64,000 nt of DNA from Paraphotobacterium marinum (GTDB lineage Bacteria > Pseudomonadota > Gammaproteobacteria > Enterobacterales > Vibrionaceae), in the NCBI RefSeq assembly GCF_002216855.1, contig NZ_CP022356.1, forward strand, positions 868,001 to 932,000, read 5' to 3'. Within the stretch, counting starts at the first letter, position 1; every line of letters starts with the position of its first letter. The position numbers and the translations under genes were made by a program. This document shows, one piece after another, positions 27,019 through 37,382 of this stretch. Under the pieces are notes generated by a model, which was not told the DNA's origin, did no database searches, and saw nothing but the letters and a program-made list of their open reading frames with translations.

Positions 27019-28317
27019 CTAAGCCATATGTTTTATTAAAAGCGCATATTGAATATCAATATTATCAGGAATGGGCAATAAAACTTTATACCCTGAACCC
27101 TTAGCTTGATTGATATTTTCACCATTGAGACTGTATATTTTGTCTACAATAATCTTCAGATTCCCTTTAGGTGTCATGATTTCTAGGCTATCTCCCACAC
27201 AAAACTTATTTTTAACAAAAACCTCAGCAAAATTGTCATGGAATTTACCCGTAAACTCACCAACAAATTGTTGTGTCTGCGACATAGAATAACCAGATTT
27301 GTAGTTTTGTAATTCTCTTGCACTATGTCGCTTAAGAAAACCATCCGTGTACCCGCGATTAGCCAATCCTTCCAACTCAATTATGTTTTCTGGATCAAAG
27401 GGTCTACCATGAACTGCATTATCAATGGCTTTCCTATATACTTGAGCTGTTCTTGCACAATAATAAAAAGACTTGGTTCGACCTTCAATCTTGAAAGAAT
27501 GAATCCCTATTTTAGATAACTCCTCAATATGTTGAACAGCCATCAAATCTTTTGAATTAAAAATGTAAGTTCCATGATCATCCTCGAGAACGCTCATAGG
27601 TTCATTTGGACGGTGTTGTTCCGTAACAACGCCAATTTTAGTTTGATGTTCTAATTTAGGATCAAAAGCTGAAACTATATTTCCACTATCATCTTCTTTT
27701 GCGTCATTCACATTATACTTCCAACGACAAGCATTCGTACAAGTACCTTGATTAGAGTCCCTCTTATTCATATACCCTGACAATAAGCATCGTCCAGAAT
27801 AAGCCATACACAATGCTCCATGAACAAAAATTTCCAACTCAACATCAGGACAATGCTCTCTAATTTCTTTGAGTTCTTTAATTGAAAGCTCTCTTGAAAC
27901 AATTACTCGCTCAATACCGTATTGTCCCCAAAACTTTACAGTTGCCCAATTAACAGCATTCGCTTGTACTGATAAATGAATAGGCATTTCTGGAAAATGC
28001 TCTTTTACTAACATAATTAAACCAGTATCTGACATAATCAAAGCATCCGGTTTCATGTTAATAATAGGCTCTATATCTTTGACAAAAGTTTTAATTTTAG
28101 TGTTATGCGGCTGAATATTACATACAACATAAAATTTTTTATTTTGTTTATGTGCTTCAATAATGCCTTGATGTAAGCTATCAATGTCAAATTCATTGTT
28201 ACGAACTCTTAGGCTATATCGAGGTATGCCTGCATAAACAGCATCAGCACCATAAGCAAAAGCATATCTCATATTTTTTAATGAACCAGCCGGCGATAAG
28301 AGTTCAGGTTTAAACAT
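27019..28317 (-). CDS. trhP: U32-family tRNA 5-hydroxyuridine synthase TrhP (YegQ)
   Basis: The 432-residue peptidase-U32-family protein starts MFKPELLSPAGSLKNMRYA with the 'YGADAVYAGIPRYSLRVRNN' segment. It carries the signature EIFVHGALCMAYSGRCLLS and the four conserved cysteines (Cys in ALCMAYSGRC and GTCTNACRW) that can hold an Fe-S cluster. Despite the name it is not a protease: E. coli TrhP/YegQ installs 5-hydroxyuridine at tRNA position 34, using prephenate-derived chemistry. Length is near the E. coli protein (453). The ferredoxin gene follows by 2 nt. Confidence 0.93.
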   Translation of the reverse strand: MFKPELLSPAGSLKNMRYAFAYGADAVYAGIPRYSLRVRNNEFDIDSLHQGIIEAHKQNKKFYVVCNIQPHNTKIKTFVKDIEPIINMKPDALIMSDTGLIMLVKEHFPEMPIHLSVQANAVNWATVKFWGQYGIERVIVSRELSIKELKEIREHCPDVELEIFVHGALCMAYSGRCLLSGYMNKRDSNQGTCTNACRWKYNVNDAKEDDSGNIVSAFDPKLEHQTKIGVVTEQHRPNEPMSVLEDDHGTYIFNSKDLMAVQHIEELSKIGIHSFKIEGRTKSFYYCARTAQVYRKAIDNAVHGRPFDPENIIELEGLANRGYTDGFLKRHSARELQNYKSGYSMSQTQQFVGEFTGKFHDNFAEVFVKNKFCVGDSLEIMTPKGNLKIIVDKIYSLNGENINQAKGSGYKVLLPIPDNIDIQYALLIKHMA

Positions 28318-28413
28318 TTAAAAATTCCAGATCAATTAAAAAGATAAATTTTACTCTTTTGTAATTAAATTTCAAATATTAAATTAAAACTATTAATAAA
28401 GTTTGCTTAATTA

Positions 28414-29760
28414 ATGTTGGATTCATTTGATATTTATAGTATTATTTTTTGTTTTATAGTAGGTATCAGAGTGATTAAAAAACTCTTGAAAAATGATCTT
28501 ATTCTAAAATCCCTTTTATCCATGTTCACTCAGGGACTTGGTCAATTAACTGCTCTTGTCACTACGGTATTACTGACCAACCATCTAAACCAAACTCAAT
28601 TTGGCCAATGGGCATTTGCAACAATTACAACAGCAACAGTATTAGCAACAATTGCAACTTTTGGAGCTGGTGGGGGTGTGCTCTCAAAAAGTTGGGGGTG
28701 GACCCAAAAACAGGGTGTTGAAAAGAGCAAGTATGTCTTCAATATTATGAATGGATACCTTCACAAAGGTACTATTTTTCTGCTTTTAGTTGGTGTAGTT
28801 TTCGCGGGTTATTGTCTTTGGTTTCCTTCTAGATTTAATAATATGGAGCTTTATGCATCTTTATTCATGTTTCCTTATTTTTTTGCAAACCTGATACAAG
28901 CATACTACGTATCTGAAAAACGTGTTTCATGGGCTAACCTCAATCAGCTTTGCCTTCGTCTGATCATTTTAGCTTGTGTTGGATATTATATTTTTGAACC
29001 CAATACTGATTTTAGTACTATAGTTTTCATGATGCTCGTAATTTTAAGTTGCTTTACGATATTAGTATATATTCTAAATGCATCCAAATTAGGATATAAA
29101 AGTGCAAAATCAGGCAATAACGATAATCTATCCTTTATGGTTTTACATTGGGGAAATTTGCTATTTTTAAATGTAAGTCCGTTTATTTTAAAAGTATTCT
29201 GTTCTGATACTGATATTGGTATCTATAATGTTGCCAACCAAATTGTTGTAATATCGGTGTTTTTTGCACAAGCCTTGAGTGCAAACACTAGAAGTCTGAT
29301 TGCGCACGGCTTTAAACATCACTCAAAAGAAGTATTTCAAAAAAACATTCATGGATATGCAAAATTAATGTTCTTTTTTTCAATTGGCATAATTTTCATC
29401 ATCTACCTAACAGGGTATTGGTTTGTTAAGATATATGGTGAAGGATACTATTTAGCATATCCATTATCCTGTGTACTTTTACTCGGTTCATTAAGCCAAG
29501 CTCTTTGCGGTGGATTAACCTCTCAGATTTTAAATATGTCTGGACATGAAAAAAAGACAGCAAAAAGTTTTTGGTATGCTCTAGTTGCAATGTTACTATT
29601 AGGTTCATCTCTGGCAAAATTTTTTGGTATTTGGGGGGTGGCTATCAGTTATGCAATTGTTCTTAGCTGTTGGAATGTTTATTTATTAACATTAGTCCGT
29701 AAAGAGTTAAAGGTAAATCCTACAATGTTCAAGTTTTTAAATTTACCCAAGTCAAGTTAG
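28414..29760 (+). CDS. Polysaccharide/O-antigen flippase-like membrane protein (MOP superfamily)
   Basis: The 448-residue protein has about 12 membrane segments and the Wzx/PST pattern 'LTNHLNQTQFGQWAFATITT', with 'RRVSWA'-like and 'SQILNMSGHEKKTAKSFW' loops. It probably flips lipid-linked sugar units across the inner membrane. The N-terminus before residue 20 is unusual, a hydrophobic MLDSFDIYSIIFCFIVGIR. A GTG at 28472 preceded by TAGG would give a start (VIKKLLKNDLILKSL) more like the family, so the start is uncertain. It diverges from trhP and is convergent with the DMT gene; no glycosyltransferases adjoin it. Confidence 0.8.
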   Translation: MLDSFDIYSIIFCFIVGIRVIKKLLKNDLILKSLLSMFTQGLGQLTALVTTVLLTNHLNQTQFGQWAFATITTATVLATIATFGAGGGVLSKSWGWTQKQGVEKSKYVFNIMNGYLHKGTIFLLLVGVVFAGYCLWFPSRFNNMELYASLFMFPYFFANLIQAYYVSEKRVSWANLNQLCLRLIILACVGYYIFEPNTDFSTIVFMMLVILSCFTILVYILNASKLGYKSAKSGNNDNLSFMVLHWGNLLFLNVSPFILKVFCSDTDIGIYNVANQIVVISVFFAQALSANTRSLIAHGFKHHSKEVFQKNIHGYAKLMFFFSIGIIFIIYLTGYWFVKIYGEGYYLAYPLSCVLLLGSLSQALCGGLTSQILNMSGHEKKTAKSFWYALVAMLLLGSSLAKFFGIWGVAISYAIVLSCWNVYLLTLVRKELKVNPTMFKFLNLPKSS

Positions 29761-29761
29761 A

Positions 29762-30616
29762 TTATTTTCCTTCATTTCGAACAATCTTAACAATAGAAAA
29801 CATAATTAAAACACTTCCTAAAATAAAAAAATTATTAGGAAGTTCACCCCAATATAACCAATCTAAAAAAGTACTAAAAATCACGCCCGTAAAAATAAAC
29901 GGGGCAATTAATTGCATACTTGAAAAAGACAGTGCATAGCTAAGAAATACCTGAAATAAAACACCAAAAAGACCGACTAAAATTAATAAGTAAAGATTTT
30001 GATAAATTGGCAGCTTCCATCCATGAGAAAAAAATAAAAAGATAACTAAACTTCCAAATAAATGAAAATAGAAAACAATATTTAATGGCGAGTGATCTTT
30101 ACTGAGTTTTTTAATGCCAATATAGGCCAATGCGGCTAGAACTGCACTGATAACACCAAAAATATAATAAATAAAATTAGTATTTTCCAAAGAATTAGAA
30201 ACAATAACAAAAATGCCAAAAAAACCAATCAACATGAAAGAGATTGTTTTTATGTTGGTACGCTCTTTAAAAAAACAAAATAAACATAAAGGAATAAATA
30301 ATGACGAAGAGTTCAAAAATAGCACATTTAGTGCGACAGGTATTTTGGATAATATCGAAAAAGATAAAATCATCCCACCTAATCCAGCACAATTTCTAAG
30401 TAAACTCATTTTTATATTAGTGATTTTAAAACTAAAAGAATTTGACTTAACTATACTTGGAATGAGAAAAATAAGACCTAAAAAAAATCTAGAAAATAAT
30501 ACTTCTGTAGGAGGTAGTGTTCTCGTAGCTAATTTAGCACTTAACATCATAAGGGAAAGAAATACATAAGCCAGACATATATAAATAATTGCTCTAATTG
30601 TATTTCTATCATTCAT
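29762..30616 (-). CDS. DMT/EamA-family transporter
   Basis: The 284-residue protein has ten predicted membrane helices in two EamA repeats (about 8-135 and 148-280). 'LPPTEVLFSRFFLGLIFLIP' and 'LRNCAGLGGMILSFSILSKI' are typical of drug/metabolite exporters of the S-adenosylmethionine/RhtA-like group. The exported metabolite is unknown. The third gene in a minus-strand run after an MFS exporter and coaX, it starts 8 nt after the coaX stop, so it is probably in one operon. Confidence 0.87.
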   Translation of the reverse strand: MNDRNTIRAIIYICLAYVFLSLMMLSAKLATRTLPPTEVLFSRFFLGLIFLIPSIVKSNSFSFKITNIKMSLLRNCAGLGGMILSFSILSKIPVALNVLFLNSSSLFIPLCLFCFFKERTNIKTISFMLIGFFGIFVIVSNSLENTNFIYYIFGVISAVLAALAYIGIKKLSKDHSPLNIVFYFHLFGSLVIFLFFSHGWKLPIYQNLYLLILVGLFGVLFQVFLSYALSFSSMQLIAPFIFTGVIFSTFLDWLYWGELPNNFFILGSVLIMFSIVKIVRNEGK

Positions 30617-30624
30617 TAGACTAA

Positions 30625-31401
30625 CTATCTATTTTGATTAATTTTTAAAACAAGATAAAGTCCCATCAAAACTAAGTCAGGTTCGGTTTGATCAAATAAC
30701 TTTTCTTCTTCAAATAAAATCGATACCCCACCCGTTCCAATAGTAATAATATCCTGTTCAATTGAAAACTGATCTCTAATTTGTTTTTTGACTTCTTTAA
30801 TCATACCTATTGTATTGAAATAGAGTCCGGACTGAATTGCATCCACAGTTGTTTTTCCAATCAAAACATCGGGTTTTTTAATTGCAACTTCAGGAAGTTG
30901 AGCAGTTGTAGACGCCAATGCTTGCATGGAAACTCTCATGCCAGGTGTGATCATATGTCCGAGGTATTCATTTTTATCATTAACCAATGAATACGTATTA
31001 GCAGTGCCAAGATTAACAATTAATCTATTCTTATTAGGGTATAAATGACATGCAGCCACTGCATCAGCTATTAAATCACTGCCTACACTTTGGGGATTTG
31101 AAGTTTTTATTTTGAGTCCAGTTTTTACACCAAGTTTAAGCATCAAAGGGCTTAAATTAAAATACTTAATACATGCTGAAGCTAGAGCATGATTTAAATC
31201 AGGCACAACAGATGAAATAACAATATCAGTTATTAAATTAGGATCTACCTCATTTTCTCTTAAAACTTGCCTTAGAAATAAGCCAAACTCATCCGATGAA
31301 CTTTGAATTTTTGAGCTTTTTCGAAATCTCAGTTGAATCTTACCATCTTTAAATACTCCTGCAAATAATTGAGTATTTCCTATATCAATTGCTAAAATCA
31401 T
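30625..31401 (-). CDS. coaX: Type III pantothenate kinase
   Basis: The 258-residue actin/ASKHA-fold kinase commits pantothenate to CoA synthesis. It shows the phosphate-1 motif AIDIGNTQLFAGVF at the N-terminus and the expected downstream blocks, 'GHMITPGMRVSMQALASTTAQLP' in shortened form HMITPGMRVSMQAL. Two signature motifs deviate: the usual GADR reads GSDL (Arg missing), and DxGTATT reads NLGTANT (Asp to Asn, Thr to Asn). It may be an atypical or weakly active kinase, or have another role. It overlaps the upstream MFS gene by 4 nt (ATGA). Confidence 0.85.
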   Translation of the reverse strand: MILAIDIGNTQLFAGVFKDGKIQLRFRKSSKIQSSSDEFGLFLRQVLRENEVDPNLITDIVISSVVPDLNHALASACIKYFNLSPLMLKLGVKTGLKIKTSNPQSVGSDLIADAVAACHLYPNKNRLIVNLGTANTYSLVNDKNEYLGHMITPGMRVSMQALASTTAQLPEVAIKKPDVLIGKTTVDAIQSGLYFNTIGMIKEVKKQIRDQFSIEQDIITIGTGGVSILFEEEKLFDQTEPDLVLMGLYLVLKINQNR

Positions 31402-32636
31402 TTTTTAAAAGTTCCAAAATTATTAAATTGCTTAAAATATCTGAATAAACATAAAAACAAAATACTTAATATAAAGAAAACGCTTCCATAGTACAAAGGT
31501 AATTTGATCGATACCTCTGATATTTTACCTATCATAAGGGAGCTAATAAACCATGCTAAACCAAAACCTGCTCCAGCACCACCCATCAATTTACCTTGCT
31601 CTTTTTCAGATACTTTTTTTGACAATAGTGTAATTGAAGAAGTGTAAGCAATCAATTGCGAAACTGAACTTAATGCACCTAATATCCAAGTTAAATAAAA
31701 ATAATTACTTGTAACTTGAGTTATTACCAAAAAACTTATTGAACAAATGATGGAACTTATTATGTACAATTTAACTTCACTCAAAGCTTTGAAGAGATAC
31801 TCTTGAAAAAACGCAAATAAAACAACTGCTATTCCCATCACAGCGAAGTAAAAACTTATAAATTGGACACTATAATCAAACTTCATTTGCAAAAAGACAG
31901 GAACTCCTAAATAAAATAGTCCGTATCCAAGCTGCATTAATATAAAAACCAATCCCAAAGCATTCACTCTTTTATCACTAAAAAGAAAAAAAATTGTTTT
32001 TAAACAATGTAGCAATGATATTTTAAGGCTTGGAAACTTAGGTTGATCAACAGACAAAAATAACTTCACCAAACATGCATTAATAATAGAAAGGATTCCA
32101 GCAAGGAGAATGACTGTATATATTGGAAGGTTATACATAGGATCGTTAATTATACCTGATAAAATCGGGCCAATAATTGTTCCAAGGTTAGCTGCTATAA
32201 TAATGTATCCCATATTTTTTGCTCGTTCACCAGAACTACTAATATCAACAGTATAGGCTTGGGCAACTTCAAAAGATCCAGCAAAAATACCTCCAAGAAG
32301 ACGAGCAAAGATAAATAAATAGAAATTTTTGGTTTCAATACTCAAAGCAATAATAAAATATGAAATTGCTGTAAAGACTAATGATAAGATAATCAATTTT
32401 TTTCTGCCAAATTTATCAGATAACTCTCCGATAATTGGTGCCCCTAAAACCAAACCCAAGGGCCAAATAGCCATGGCTAATCCATATGCTAAAAACTGTA
32501 AATTATTATCAAATTGGAATATCAACTTATTACCAAAAAACAAATCAGGCATCAAAGGTATAATAATACCCACACCCATAATATCTATAACAATCGTTAA
32601 GAATAACAAAAGGATGATAAGTTTATTTCTGTCCAT
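31398..32636 (-). CDS. MFS exporter (TetA-like DHA1 family)
   Basis: The 412-residue, 12-helix transporter starts with 'IDIMGVGIIIPLMPDLF' (DHA1 drug:H+ antiporter helix 1). It has the loop 2-3 motif GELSDKFGRKKLI and helix 5 motif 'ANLGTIIGPILSGIINDP', as in TetA-like proteins. Export of a drug or metabolite is expected; real tetracycline resistance should not be assumed. It is the first gene of the MFS-coaX-DMT run and ends in a 4-nt overlap with coaX. Confidence 0.88.
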   Translation of the reverse strand: MDRNKLIILLLFLTIVIDIMGVGIIIPLMPDLFFGNKLIFQFDNNLQFLAYGLAMAIWPLGLVLGAPIIGELSDKFGRKKLIILSLVFTAISYFIIALSIETKNFYLFIFARLLGGIFAGSFEVAQAYTVDISSSGERAKNMGYIIIAANLGTIIGPILSGIINDPMYNLPIYTVILLAGILSIINACLVKLFLSVDQPKFPSLKISLLHCLKTIFFLFSDKRVNALGLVFILMQLGYGLFYLGVPVFLQMKFDYSVQFISFYFAVMGIAVVLFAFFQEYLFKALSEVKLYIISSIICSISFLVITQVTSNYFYLTWILGALSSVSQLIAYTSSITLLSKKVSEKEQGKLMGGAGAGFGLAWFISSLMIGKISEVSIKLPLYYGSVFFILSILFLCLFRYFKQFNNFGTFKK

Positions 32637-32756
32637 GAAGGTTTTCTGTTAGAGGGAATAAGCCACACAATATAAACTATTTTATTTTTTAAAACAACTG
32701 CCCTTTTTAGGTATATTATGCCTTTATACTTGCACTTATTTAAAATATATTAAATA

Positions 32757-32801
32757 AGTTTACTCAAAAATCAGCAATAATGAGATGAGTAAACTTTTTT
32801 T
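32757..32801. terminator. Terminator hairpin downstream of the GDSL lipase gene
   Basis: AGTTTACTCA (32757-32766) and TGAGTAAACT (32786-32795) form a perfect 10-bp stem. A seven-T run follows on the plus strand and an AT-rich tail follows on the minus strand, the orientation of the lipase transcript. Confidence 0.65.
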
Positions 32802-32822
32802 AAGATATTCTACAATGCAATA

Positions 32823-34370
32823 TTAATTAAATTTTTTAACCTTTAAAAACAATGCATCAGCCTCTAACTTATGCATTTGAGTTGTAGGGTGAACACCATC
32901 ATAAAATAAATATCCTTTTTTATAATTTGACGGGCTGATAATAGCAAGCTTTACAAGTTGCGCGTTTGTATTAGTGAATTTTACTGTATCATCTAAAATT
33001 TCAACTTTATGATCAAGTATAGCTTTTTTATATATTAAATCAGGATCAAAATATTGAATTTGTAAGTCTTTATATTTACTAGATAGTGCATTTAATTTTT
33101 TAATTAAGTTTCGATTAAATGTATTTCGGTAATCTTCCACAATATTTATTTCATTTATGGTAAAAAAGTCTTTAAATACTTGTGTCTTTTCGGGATTGAA
33201 CCAAAACATTAATTTAAAAGGAATGGAATGAGAGAACATTTTCATTTCATAATTAAACTTTTTAGTTGACGGTAAATTTTTATAATCAAAGAGTTTCCAA
33301 ACAATAAATCTTTTCGCACCTTTTGCATGCAATAAAACAACATCGTTTACAATATCATCCGATGCACTGATAGCAATATCTCTAATATAAGGATTTACAT
33401 TATGATTCAATTTATAACTTTTCCAAAAATTATCTCTTGTATTTTGCGATGAACCAAAGTTTTTAAAAAATTCAAATATATTATTATTACCCCCCTGAAT
33501 AATGAATATATTTCTATTTCGAGATATATCTGTTTTATTGTGCCTTTGTAAATAGTGTTCAATTTGCGACATACCTGCAAGATTATGATTACAATGAAAC
33601 ATTGGATCTTTGGAATCAAAACTATTTGGAGATTGAGGTCCAATTGGTAATGGAGCTAAACCCTTAAAGTTCAACCAAGCACAAGATGTGGTTGCTCCAC
33701 CTACAGCATAATTATCACCATTAAGGCTTTGAGAAACAAATTTTGAGTCGATTGGATTAAAGTTATTTTCTTTTATTGCTACTCCTGTATATTCAGAAAG
33801 GTATTCTGACCACACTTTTCCATTAGGGGTTGTATAGATAGCTCTATCACCGGCATGAAATTTTTGGGGATAATTTTTTATTAATAATTGGTCAAAATAT
33901 CCACCATCAGATAAGCTATCACCAAAAACAACTAAGTTAAAACCATGTTTACCAATTAATGACTGTTGATTAAATTGTTTGATTCCACCAATACTAATCG
34001 TTAAATATGACTGATGATTGAAATCTGCATTTTCTTTTGGAGCAAACAAAACATAAACATCGAAAAATAAATGATTTTTACTGTGTTTTTTTTCAACCCT
34101 CACAATTTTAAAAGCATTACTTTTAGTATTATGTACAATTGCAAATCTAATCTTATCTCCCAAATTTTTTTTTGAAGTTGTTGGATCAATAAATACTCGT
34201 ATTTTTTTTGGTTTATTGTAAAAATATTTTGATTTTTGTGAGTTGGCTTTGAGATCATGGTAAAAAGTATGACCTGTTTTAATTTGATATGTCAATTTTA
34301 TATCATTGTTCCCTTGCAGAGCATGAATATTAAAAGAAAAAACTAATGCAAAGATAAGTATCCATTTCAT
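32823..34370 (-). CDS. Secreted GDSL/SGNH lipase-acyltransferase (PlaA/thermolabile hemolysin-like)
   Basis: The 515-residue protein starts with a Sec signal peptide (MKWILIFALVFSFNIHALQG). An N-terminal domain of about 130 residues follows, then the SGNH hydrolase domain: block I FGDSLSDGG with nucleophile Ser152, block III QGGNNN, and block V DGVHPT with Asp491 and His494. Phospholipase A/acyltransferases of this group (Legionella PlaA, Vibrio lecithinases) are exported virulence-type enzymes; substrate here is unknown. Single gene with its own terminator. Confidence 0.88.
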   Translation of the reverse strand: MKWILIFALVFSFNIHALQGNNDIKLTYQIKTGHTFYHDLKANSQKSKYFYNKPKKIRVFIDPTTSKKNLGDKIRFAIVHNTKSNAFKIVRVEKKHSKNHLFFDVYVLFAPKENADFNHQSYLTISIGGIKQFNQQSLIGKHGFNLVVFGDSLSDGGYFDQLLIKNYPQKFHAGDRAIYTTPNGKVWSEYLSEYTGVAIKENNFNPIDSKFVSQSLNGDNYAVGGATTSCAWLNFKGLAPLPIGPQSPNSFDSKDPMFHCNHNLAGMSQIEHYLQRHNKTDISRNRNIFIIQGGNNNIFEFFKNFGSSQNTRDNFWKSYKLNHNVNPYIRDIAISASDDIVNDVVLLHAKGAKRFIVWKLFDYKNLPSTKKFNYEMKMFSHSIPFKLMFWFNPEKTQVFKDFFTINEINIVEDYRNTFNRNLIKKLNALSSKYKDLQIQYFDPDLIYKKAILDHKVEILDDTVKFTNTNAQLVKLAIISPSNYKKGYLFYDGVHPTTQMHKLEADALFLKVKKFN

Positions 34371-34495
34371 TTTATTCTAAATTTCCTAGTTAATTTTACA
34401 ACTCAAGTAATTGTACAGTGTTTTAAATAAAATTTAAAGCAATGTTTTATTAAATTTGCTATTCTATTTGAATTAATAGAAAAAAGTTATTATAC

Positions 34496-36188
34496 ATGAA
34501 TTACTTAGTTAAATTTTCCCATTCACAAACTACCAAACACATAGCTATCTTATTTTTTTTAAATACAATAGCTTTAATTTTTTATGGATCCCCTGCGCTT
34601 ATTAACCCTGATGAATCAAGGTATGCGGAAATTGCTAGAGAAATGCTTCAAAGTGGAAATTATTTGGTACCTCACCTTCAGCAAATTGTATATTTTGAAA
34701 AACCTCCTCTAATGTATTGGCTTACATCCTTTTCATTATCTTTGTTTGGTATTTCAGAATGGTCAGCAAGACTAGTAAACCCTATCCTTTCATATATATC
34801 AATTTTCTTTTTCTATTATGGTGTGAAGCAATTATTTCACTCAAGAAACATAGCCTTTTATACGGTTCTTATTTTAAACTCGACTTTTCTTTTTTAATTA
34901 TGCAGAAATACTTAAATCTAGATTTTTCTGTTGGAATTTTTATTAGTATTTCTCTTTTATCATATATGTTAAGCCTCAATAAAAAATCGAACTCTAAAAC
35001 ATCAAATATCTGGCTTGCAAATTCCTTCTTTTTTTCATTTTTAGCTGTAATGACCAAGGGTTTAATTGGCCTTATTTTACCAATGGTAGTCATAGGAATA
35101 TATCATCTATGTAAGCGTGAATTTAAAAAACTGATAAACTATAAACTTTATGTTGGTTTGTTCTTTGTTATTGTCTCCAGTAGTATCTGGATATATTTGG
35201 TCAACCAAAGTTATCATCAATTTTTTAATTATTACGTTATTGTTCAACAATTTGAACGATACCTTACTGACGCTCAAAATAGAGAAATGAATAAAGGTAT
35301 TTATATTCTTTATATTTTTGCAATATTTCTACCTTGGACATTTTATCTTCCTGAGTCATTGAAAAAAAATTACTTAAAATTCAAAGATAATAAGTATAAA
35401 AACGAGATACTTTTTTTGTTTATTTGGTGCGTATCAATAGCTTTTTTCTTTGGGTTTTCACAATCCATTTTGATTGGTTATCTGGTCCCTCTTCTTTTAC
35501 CATTATGTATCTTTTTATCAATCAATTTCGTAGAAAAATTTGAAATCAACAAGAGATATTGTCTTTATGACTTATCAATTATTTTATTAACTATAAGTGT
35601 CTTTTTTGTTTTTGCTTTGGCTGGTGCGATACTTCCTTTTCTCAAGAAGTTTAATCTTTTTTTAATCAGATCAGTACCTATTTATTTCCAATGGCTGCCA
35701 TATTATTGGGCATTATTATTGCAATCATAAAACAAATGAAAAAAAACAATAAGAAAAAAGTTTTTGCTTATATTTTATTAGGAAGTTTAACAATATCTGT
35801 TTTTGTCTGGCCAAGTATAGAATTTATAAATCAAAAAACGATCAAGCCTTTAATAAAAAATATAGAAAGTTTAATAATTAAACACCCTAACAGTATCGTT
35901 GTAGCTTATGGAGATTACTTTTACGATGCTTCTTTTTACTTAAAAAAAAGTGTTATTCTCTATAATTTTTTAGGTGAATTAGAAGCAACTTCTGAGATGA
36001 AAAATTCAGGAATTGAGAAAGGTTCAATAACCTCTTCCCAATTAACTAAACTATGGAGCAGTAAAAACCATGTGTTTGTAATTACCAATAAAAAAGACTA
36101 TAATCAAACTAATTTTCCCTTTAAAAGAAGTATTTATATAGTTGGATCCAACCAACGATATTATATACTTTCCAATCACCCTAATTAA
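34496..36188 (+). pseudogene. arnT: ArnT-like undecaprenyl-P-aminoarabinose:lipid A transferase, twice frameshifted
   Basis: Three overlapping plus-strand frames (34496-34897, then about 34890-35690, then 35660-36188) read as one GT-C transferase. The N-terminus has the ArnT/PMT motif NPDESRYAEIAREM and 'VYFEKPPLMYWLT'. Adding one T to the T6 run at 34890-34895 and one T to the T7 run at 35657-35663 restores a 564-residue protein, near E. coli ArnT (550). The enzyme moves a charged sugar from undecaprenyl phosphate to lipid A in the periplasm, giving polymyxin resistance. First gene of an arnT-arnB-arnC-arnA run. Sequencing error is the simplest explanation for two same-type shifts in one gene. 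Confidence 0.82.
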
Positions 36189-36207
36189 CCAAAGGTATCA
36201 TATTTTA

Positions 36208-37380
36208 ATGAGACAACAATTTTTACCGTTTGCAAAGCCTAGTATTTCAGAAAAGGCAATAGAAGATGTTAATGATTCTCTCCGATCTGGATGGATAACT
36301 TCCGGACCAAAACTAAAAAAATTTGAAACACTCTTATCCGAGTACACAAGTGCATCAAATGCTGTTTGTTTGAATTCCGCTACTGCAGGACTTCATCTTG
36401 CATTACTATCATTAAATTTAAAAGAAACAGATGAGGTTATAACTACTCCTATGACCTTTGCCGCTACTCTAAATGTAATTGAGATAGTAGGAGCCAAAGT
36501 AAAATTAGTTGATGTAAACTTATCCGATTACAATATCGATATTTCTAAAATTGAACAAGCAATCAATGAAAACACAAAGGTCCTCATGCCTGTTCATTTT
36601 GCCGGCTTACCAGTTGATTTAAAAGAGATTTATAATTTAGCTAAAAAGCACAATCTTGTAGTTATCGAAGATTCAGCTCATGCAATTGGAGCTGAGTATG
36701 ATGGGAAGAAAATCGGAAGCTTTGGAGATTTCCAAGTATTTAGTTTTCACCCAAATAAAAACATGACAACTGGTGAAGGTGGTTGCATCACATCTCCAAG
36801 AGAGGATTTCAAAAAATATTTTGATGAAATTAATCTCTTAAAGTTCCATGGAATGGATCGTGAGGCTTGGAATCGTTTTGGAAAAACTGGTAGTCCGCAT
36901 TATCAAATTGTATGCCCTGGGTTTAAGTATAATTTAATGGATATTCAAGCAGCACTTGGGATCCATCAAATTAAAGCACTAGATACCTTCATTGAAAAAA
37001 GAACATATCTAGTCCAACGATATTATCAATTACTTAATGATGTTGAGGAACTTATTTTGCCTCAAATGCCAAATTACAAATTTAAACATGCTTGGCATTT
37101 ATTTGCACCTAGAGTCAATAGTGAAAAAACAACTATAACCAGAGACGAGCTTATGAACGAGCTTAAAAACAATAATATTGGTTGTGGGTTACATTATGAA
37201 GCTGCTCATTTGTATCCATACTACAAAACAAAATATGGCTATGATGTAGGTGACTTTCCAAATTCGGAATTAATTGGTAGTTCTGTAATTAGCTTGCCTC
37301 TTTTTCCTGATATGAGCGAGAGCGATCAAGATGATGTCGTTTCAACTCTTAAAGATATATTTAAAAGTTTTAGGAAATAA
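36208..37380 (+). CDS. arnB: ArnB-like PLP-dependent sugar aminotransferase
   Basis: The start at 36208 (MRQQFLPFAKPSISEKAIED) matches the ArnB N-terminus; an in-frame upstream ATG at 36142 would run into arnT. The 390-residue DegT/DnrJ/EryC1 protein has the PLP lysine K184 in FHPNKNMTTGEGG and the conserved VVIEDSAHAIGAEY. ArnB transaminates UDP-4-keto-pentose to UDP-L-Ara4N with glutamate. It sits between arnT and arnC, 2 nt before the latter. Generic sugar aminotransferases look similar, but the neighbours make ArnB clear. Confidence 0.93.
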   Translation: MRQQFLPFAKPSISEKAIEDVNDSLRSGWITSGPKLKKFETLLSEYTSASNAVCLNSATAGLHLALLSLNLKETDEVITTPMTFAATLNVIEIVGAKVKLVDVNLSDYNIDISKIEQAINENTKVLMPVHFAGLPVDLKEIYNLAKKHNLVVIEDSAHAIGAEYDGKKIGSFGDFQVFSFHPNKNMTTGEGGCITSPREDFKKYFDEINLLKFHGMDREAWNRFGKTGSPHYQIVCPGFKYNLMDIQAALGIHQIKALDTFIEKRTYLVQRYYQLLNDVEELILPQMPNYKFKHAWHLFAPRVNSEKTTITRDELMNELKNNNIGCGLHYEAAHLYPYYKTKYGYDVGDFPNSELIGSSVISLPLFPDMSESDQDDVVSTLKDIFKSFRK

Positions 37381-37382
37381 TT

